Of a stretch of DNA of 61,402 nucleotides, positions 57,199-61,402 are shown one piece after another. Made by a program: the position numbers and the translations under genes. Every line of letters starts with the position of its first letter. The first letter of the stretch is position 1. The notes under the pieces are model-generated. The model made no database searches, was not told the DNA's origin, and saw nothing but the letters and a program-made list of their open reading frames with translations. The stretch is taken from assembly GCA_028280885.1 (NCBI GenBank), contig JANQKY010000070.1, positions 1 through 61,402 of the forward strand. The letters run 5' to 3'. Source of the stretch: Tepidamorphus sp. (GTDB lineage: Bacteria; Pseudomonadota; Alphaproteobacteria; Rhizobiales; Tepidamorphaceae).

Positions 57199-59646
57199 AT
57201 GCCGGGGGCTGCCACATCGTTCGGATCACTTGTTCGGGATCGGTTTCGGGGGCTGGTCCCTGCACCGGCCCTTGCGCTGATCGCGGTTCTCCTGGCCGTG
57301 ATGGTCGCCGTTCAACCCGGCATGGCGCAGGAGGCCGAGCCGGTCAGCGGCGATGCCGAGCAGGTTGCCAGCGAACTGGCCCCGCTGTCGGCGACCGACC
57401 GGTCGGCGCTGATCGGGCGGCTGACCGACGAGCAGGCCCGCGACCTGCTGCTCTTCTATCTGGACGAGACGGCCCCGGCCGCGGGTGCCGCCGGCGATGT
57501 GACGACGGCGGCCCTGTCGATCGCGACCCTGCAGGCGCAGGGAACGGCGATCCGCGCCAATCTCGACGCCGTGCTCGGGCAGTTCGGCAACCTGTTCCCC
57601 GAATACGCGCGGAAGATGGACGAGCGGCTGGGCATCGGCATCGGCCAGGGCGGCCTTTTGATGGTCATCGGCTATCTGCTGCTGATGTCGGCCGTCGGCC
57701 TGGCGGCGGAATATGGCTTTCGCCATCTCACCCGGGGCATCATCGCGCGCAACGAGGCCCGTTCGGCCGAAACGGTCCGGGAGAAGCTTACGGGCGCCGG
57801 CGTCCAGTTTCTGCATGACCTGCTGGCGGTCGCGGCCTTCGGCGTCGGCTTCGTCGTGATCTTCTTCGCCCTTTGGGAGGGGGATACCGCGCGGCGCGAT
57901 TTCGTCATCGTGGTGCTGATGGCGATCCTGATTACCCGGGTGACGGTCGCCATCGTGCGCTTCATCTACATGCCCCGCCATCCCGCCTGGCGCATCATGC
58001 CGGCCGACGACGAGGCGGCGGCGCATTTCGTCCGCGGCACGCGGCGGCAGATCATCGTCGGCGTCGTGCTGCTGTTGTTCGGCACGCTCGGGGCGATGTG
58101 GGGCGTCGACGAGGATACCTGGCGCCTGGGCGCGCTGCTCAGCGGCATCGTGTTCACCCTGACCGTCTCGGTGTTCCTGTGGCGCTATCGCCGCTACATG
58201 ATCCGCGGCGTCGAGGCGGCGATCGTCGACGGCGACGTGCCGGCCTGGGCGGAGGCCGCCGCCGGCTGGGGCTGGTATGTCCTGGCGGTGTGCTACGTGG
58301 TCCTGTCCTTTATTCTCGGCACCTATGCCTTGCTGCTCGGCAACAGCTTCGATCCGACGGCGGCGGTGCTGGGCTTCTTCGTCCTGTTCGTCTTCAACCC
58401 CTTCATCACCGCGATCGCGACGGGTCTCTTCGTTCCCGATCCCTCCGAGGTCGTCGATCATTCGGCGCAGCGGCGGGTCTATGTCACCGATCCCGATGAC
58501 GGGGTTTCGGTTCCCGCCAAGCTCGAGCCCGAGCCTTCCCAGAGCGAGGAGGCCGACGTCGAGGCGGCGATCGAACACGCGCCGGCGGTCGTGCAGGACC
58601 GGCGCATGCTGCGGCGGGTGATTTCGGTGACGGTTCTCGTCCTGTCGCTTGCCGCCTTCGCGATGGTGGTCGGGATCGATATCTTCTCCAAGACCGCCGA
58701 GTATCCGATTGCCCAGTTCCTGATCCGCGTCCTGTTGAATGTCGGCGTCATCGCCCTGCTCGGCTATGTCGGCTGGTCGTTCATCGCCCGCTGGATCGAC
58801 CGCAAGCTTGCCGAGGAGCAGGCCAAGTCGCCGATCGCCCAGGAGGTCGAGGAAGGCCCGATGCAGGCGAGCGGGACGCGGCTTCAGACGATCCTGCCGA
58901 TCATTCGCAAGTTCATTCAGATCTCGATCGCGGTGATCGCGCTGATGGTCATCCTGGCCTCGATGGGCGTCAACATCGCGCCGCTGATCGCCGGTGCCGG
59001 CGTCATCGGACTTGCCATCGGCTTCGGGGCGCAGACGCTGGTGAAGGACCTGATCTCCGGACTGTTCTTCCTGATGGACGATGCCTTCCGGATCGGCGAG
59101 TTCATCGAATCCGGCCCGGTATCGGGCACGGTCGAGCGCTTCAACGCGCGCTCGCTCGTGCTGCGCGGCTATCTTGGCGCGGTCTACACGGTGCCCTATG
59201 GCGATCTCGGCATGGTCACCAATTACAGCCGCGACTGGGTCATCATGAAGCTGCGCTTCCGGGTGCCCTACGACACCGACATCGACATGGTGCGCAAGAT
59301 CTTCAAGAAGATCGGCCAGGAGATGCTGGAGGACGAGGAACTGGGGCCCAACTTCCTGCAGCCGTTCAAGTCGCAGGGCGTCATCAAGATGGACGATTCC
59401 GCCTTTATCGTGTCGGGCAAGTTCATGACCAAGCCCAACAAGCAGTGGGGCGTGCGCAAGGCGGTCTACGAGCGGGTGCAGGCGGCCTTCAAGCATTACG
59501 GCATCAAGTTCGCGCCCAAGCGCGTCATCGTCGATGTGCCGAACGCCGCCGACATGGAGGACGAGGACGACGCGCCGCAGACGCCCGCGCAGAAGCAGGC
59601 CGAGAAGACCGCGGTCGCCGCGGCGGCGGCTTCGCAGACGGGTTAG
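57199..59646 (+). CDS. Large MscS-family mechanosensitive channel
   Basis: 815 residues from ATG 57199, with AAGGA eight bases upstream; earlier in-frame starts (57022, 57190) are less well placed. A signal-like hydrophobic segment ends AVQPGMAQEAEP, then a periplasmic stretch to about residue 150. About ten membrane helices follow, and the C-terminal MscS core: IAPLIAGAGVIGLAIGFGAQTLVKDLISG (TM3 with its glycine/alanine packing) and DDAFRIGEFIE of the beta domain. Similar in layout to E. coli YbiO or MscK. Releases solutes on osmotic downshift. Convergent with the lactonase gene. Confidence 0.93.
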   Translation: MPGAATSFGSLVRDRFRGLVPAPALALIAVLLAVMVAVQPGMAQEAEPVSGDAEQVASELAPLSATDRSALIGRLTDEQARDLLLFYLDETAPAAGAAGDVTTAALSIATLQAQGTAIRANLDAVLGQFGNLFPEYARKMDERLGIGIGQGGLLMVIGYLLLMSAVGLAAEYGFRHLTRGIIARNEARSAETVREKLTGAGVQFLHDLLAVAAFGVGFVVIFFALWEGDTARRDFVIVVLMAILITRVTVAIVRFIYMPRHPAWRIMPADDEAAAHFVRGTRRQIIVGVVLLLFGTLGAMWGVDEDTWRLGALLSGIVFTLTVSVFLWRYRRYMIRGVEAAIVDGDVPAWAEAAAGWGWYVLAVCYVVLSFILGTYALLLGNSFDPTAAVLGFFVLFVFNPFITAIATGLFVPDPSEVVDHSAQRRVYVTDPDDGVSVPAKLEPEPSQSEEADVEAAIEHAPAVVQDRRMLRRVISVTVLVLSLAAFAMVVGIDIFSKTAEYPIAQFLIRVLLNVGVIALLGYVGWSFIARWIDRKLAEEQAKSPIAQEVEEGPMQASGTRLQTILPIIRKFIQISIAVIALMVILASMGVNIAPLIAGAGVIGLAIGFGAQTLVKDLISGLFFLMDDAFRIGEFIESGPVSGTVERFNARSLVLRGYLGAVYTVPYGDLGMVTNYSRDWVIMKLRFRVPYDTDIDMVRKIFKKIGQEMLEDEELGPNFLQPFKSQGVIKMDDSAFIVSGKFMTKPNKQWGVRKAVYERVQAAFKHYGIKFAPKRVIVDVPNAADMEDEDDAPQTPAQKQAEKTAVAAAAASQTG

Positions 59647-59669
59647 GTCCGGCGTTCAGCCCCCGGCGC

Positions 59670-60488
59670 TCAACCATAGAGATCGGCGATCCGGCGCGAT
59701 GGTCCGACATCGAGCCGGAAGACGCCTGTCTCGTCCGCTCCCGCGATCTTCGGAAACAGATCGCAGACCAGCGGATCATGGCCCGGCACGACCAGATCGA
59801 CGGAGCTGGCAAGCTGCTTGATCGTCTTAAAGCCGTCGAGCTTGCGGGCCACGTCAACGACGATCGGGAAGACCTTTCCGGTGAGGAAATTCTCGTAGAA
59901 GTGGGAGGCGTCGGAGGCGACGACCAGATAGCCGCTGGCCGTCTTGACCCGCACCGATTGCAGGCCGAGCGAATGGCCGCCGATCGCGTGGACCGTGACG
60001 CCGGGCGCGACCTCAGCGTCGCCGTCATGGAAGATCACCTTGCCCGAATAGATCTTGCGGACCATGTCGCAGACATGATCGGCGGTGAACGGCGCGCGCA
60101 GGTGATCGTGGCACATGCACGGGCCGGTCGCATAGGCCACCTCTGTTGCCTGGAGATGGAACACGGCATTGGGAAAGGCGTTCAGGGTGCCGGCGTGATC
60201 GTAGTGCAGATGGGTTATGATCACCGTCTCGACGGTCTCTGGGTCGATGCCGAAATCGGCAAGGCAGCGCGCCGGCGACTGGAACACCGGCCGGTCCCGG
60301 CGGCGTCCCTCGGCTTCGTCGTAGCCGGTATCGACGACGATCGTGCGGTCGGCGCTGCGGATCACCCAGATGAAATAGTCGATCGGATGGGGACTTGCGT
60401 GATCGTCGTCCATGATGAAGGAGTCGGCGCGGGTGCGGCCGCTGCGCGTGCCGTATCGCAAGGCAAAGGCTTCATAGATGTCGCTCAA
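59670..60488 (-). CDS. Metallo-beta-lactamase-fold hydrolase, AHL-lactonase-like
   Basis: 272 residues with the zinc motif HLHYDHAG (His93, His95, Asp97, His98), DGGHSLGLQSV-like His site as AIGGHSLGLQSV, and VPGHDPLVC near the end, as in N-acyl-homoserine lactonase relatives. The TTG start at 60488 is preferred because GGGAGGA lies seven bases upstream; the same frame reaches far upstream but through the repeat region. Substrate might be a lactone; quorum quenching is not proven. Confidence 0.82.
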   Translation of the reverse strand: MSDIYEAFALRYGTRSGRTRADSFIMDDDHASPHPIDYFIWVIRSADRTIVVDTGYDEAEGRRRDRPVFQSPARCLADFGIDPETVETVIITHLHYDHAGTLNAFPNAVFHLQATEVAYATGPCMCHDHLRAPFTADHVCDMVRKIYSGKVIFHDGDAEVAPGVTVHAIGGHSLGLQSVRVKTASGYLVVASDASHFYENFLTGKVFPIVVDVARKLDGFKTIKQLASSVDLVVPGHDPLVCDLFPKIAGADETGVFRLDVGPSRRIADLYG

Positions 60489-60617
60489 CCGCCGGTCCTC
60501 CCAAGACGCGTTCTGAAGATTTTTGGAACGGTAGCGTGTCGCCGGCGGTCGCGCCAAGAGTGTTTTGATGGAGCCTCGATCAAAGTGTGCTGCTGCCCGG
60601 TTTGCGTCCGGTGGCGC

Positions 60618-60814
60618 GGCTGACGGGCCCTCACCCGGCTCGCTGACGCTCGCCGCCCTCTCCCGCGTAGGGGAGAGGGTCCGTGCCACTTGGGCCGGTT
60701 TCCCGCAAACTTGAACCTCTTTCCCATAAGGAGAGAGGGGAGAATGACTGCGCCGCGGGGCTCTTACCCTCTCCCCCTTGGCGGGAGAGGGCGGCCCGAA
60801 GGGCCGGGTGAGGG
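60618..60814. repeat. Composite palindromic repeat, copy 2 (inverted relative to copy 1)
   Basis: Same architecture as 5988-6178: CCCTCACCCGG arms at both ends (60628 and 60814), GGGAGAGGG hairpins, and an inner segment that reads, on the minus strand, like CTCTCTCCTTATGGGAAAGA, close to copy 1. The left arm hairpin is changed (CTCGCTGACGCTCGCCG in place of CCCTTCGGG). It sits upstream of the lactonase gene. Confidence 0.78.
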
Positions 60815-60952
60815 GTGAGGCACGGTCCGCGCAAGCGGACGAAATGCATCGCATTCCGAGTGCCGAACGCGCGAGGCCCAAGCCGAGCGCCGGGAAGCGC
60901 CTGCCATCGGTCACCGCCCTCGAAGAGACCTGCCCCCCGAAATCCGCCGACG

Positions 60953-61402
60953 TCACCCCTCGCCGCTCTTGCGCCGTTCGATCGCGCCCAGGACCGAATG
61001 CTTCAGGCCTTTAAGCTGCGCGAGCAGCAGTTCCTGGTCGGTCTCGTCAAGCTCGGCGAAGAAGGCGCCGATCCAGTCGGCGTGTTCGGCGGCCATCACC
61101 GCGAAGTCGCGCCGGCCCTTGGCGGTCAGCCTGACGCGGACGGCACGGCGGTCGCGCTCGCTTGCGATGCGCTCGATATGACCGGACTGGACGAGCCGCT
61201 CGACGAGGCCGGTGACATTGCCGTTGGAGACCATCATGCGGCGCGACAACTCGCCGAGCATCAGGCCGTCCTCGGTCCGTTCCAGCTGCGCCATCAGGTC
61301 GAAGCGCGGCAGGGTGGTGTCGAAGCGCTCGCGCAGCCGCTGGCGGATTTCCACCTCGATCAGATTGGCGCAGGCCAGCATCCGCAGCCACAGCCGCAAT
61401 TC
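60953..61402 (-). CDS. MarR-family regulator, 5'-truncated by window edge
   Basis: 149 residues visible; the frame is still open at base 61402, so the start lies outside. Winged helix with MLGELSRRMMVSNGNVTGLVERLVQ (recognition helix) and the wing RDRRAVRVRLTAKGRR. Typical dimeric MarR of roughly 150-170 residues. Target unknown. Confidence 0.92.
   Translation of the reverse strand, partial: ELRLWLRMLACANLIEVEIRQRLRERFDTTLPRFDLMAQLERTEDGLMLGELSRRMMVSNGNVTGLVERLVQSGHIERIASERDRRAVRVRLTAKGRRDFAVMAAEHADWIGAFFAELDETDQELLLAQLKGLKHSVLGAIERRKSGEG

Noticed and set aside
57226..59496. Long minus-strand frame over the MscS gene
   Set aside because: Aspartate/arginine/histidine-rich antisense shadow of the channel gene.

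Overview
The window is about 61 kb of GC-rich, gene-dense DNA. Gene content (clade I nos operon, OxyR/KatG pair, liv-type ABC and TRAP transporters, many LysR/GntR/IclR/MarR regulators, and CCCTCACCCGG-type intergenic repeats) points to a metabolically versatile, denitrification-capable alphaproteobacterium, most likely of the Hyphomicrobiales (Rhizobiales) type. No rRNA, tRNA, insertion sequence, CRISPR array or phage module was recognised. Genes run off both ends: nosZ at the left and a marR-type regulator at the right.

Layout. 2-5992: nosZ(partial)-nosD-nosF-nosY-nosL-nosX, the catalytic and maturation part of nitrous oxide reductase, with four-base ATGA overlaps from nosD onward. 5988-6178: a composite palindromic repeat that supplies the nosX stop codon; a second, inverted copy lies at 60618-60814. 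6354-9639: katG and a divergent oxyR. 9657-18137: an NAD-dependent epimerase/reductase, then a liv-type ABC importer operon ending in an acyl-CoA ligase, preceded by an FCD-type GntR regulator with its own palindromic sites. 18250-20104: HAD phosphatase and a divergent LysR. 20306-25781: leftward operon of a split transketolase, an SDR and a TRAP importer. 26019-29409: LonB-type protease and a UspA-like protein. 29555-32762: sulfotransferase, YghU-type glutathione transferase, ferredoxin-reductase-like flavoprotein.

32872-42788: leftward catabolic cluster of LysR, D-glutamate-cyclase-family protein (DUF1445), TRAP transporter, fused 5-oxoprolinase (HyuA-HyuB) and M20 deacylase. The parts fit together as uptake and opening of a pyroglutamate-like or hydantoin-like compound. 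42789-47142: an AT-richer patch with an unrecognised secreted protein, strong stem-loops, and two tandem paralogous flavin oxidoreductases. 47302-53487: a divergent pair of transcription units around a clear promoter and a 15-bp palindrome. One side is a protein built of two copies of an unrecognised SHGG/NDAGIG module; the other is IclR, a two-subunit 2-oxoacid-dehydrogenase-type E1, an acetolactate-synthase-like ThDP enzyme and an SDR, with no E2 or E3. I consider this an undescribed pathway candidate.

54055-56973: the most unusual gene, a 619-residue protein whose halves resemble the type VI secretion sheath proteins TssB and TssC in one chain, with no other secretion gene nearby. It is followed by a STAS-domain anti-anti-sigma-like protein and an RsbW-like ATPase. 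57199-61402: large MscS-family channel, metallo-beta-lactamase-fold lactonase-like hydrolase, repeat copy, and partial MarR regulator.

All functional calls rest on reading motifs by eye; no database search was possible.
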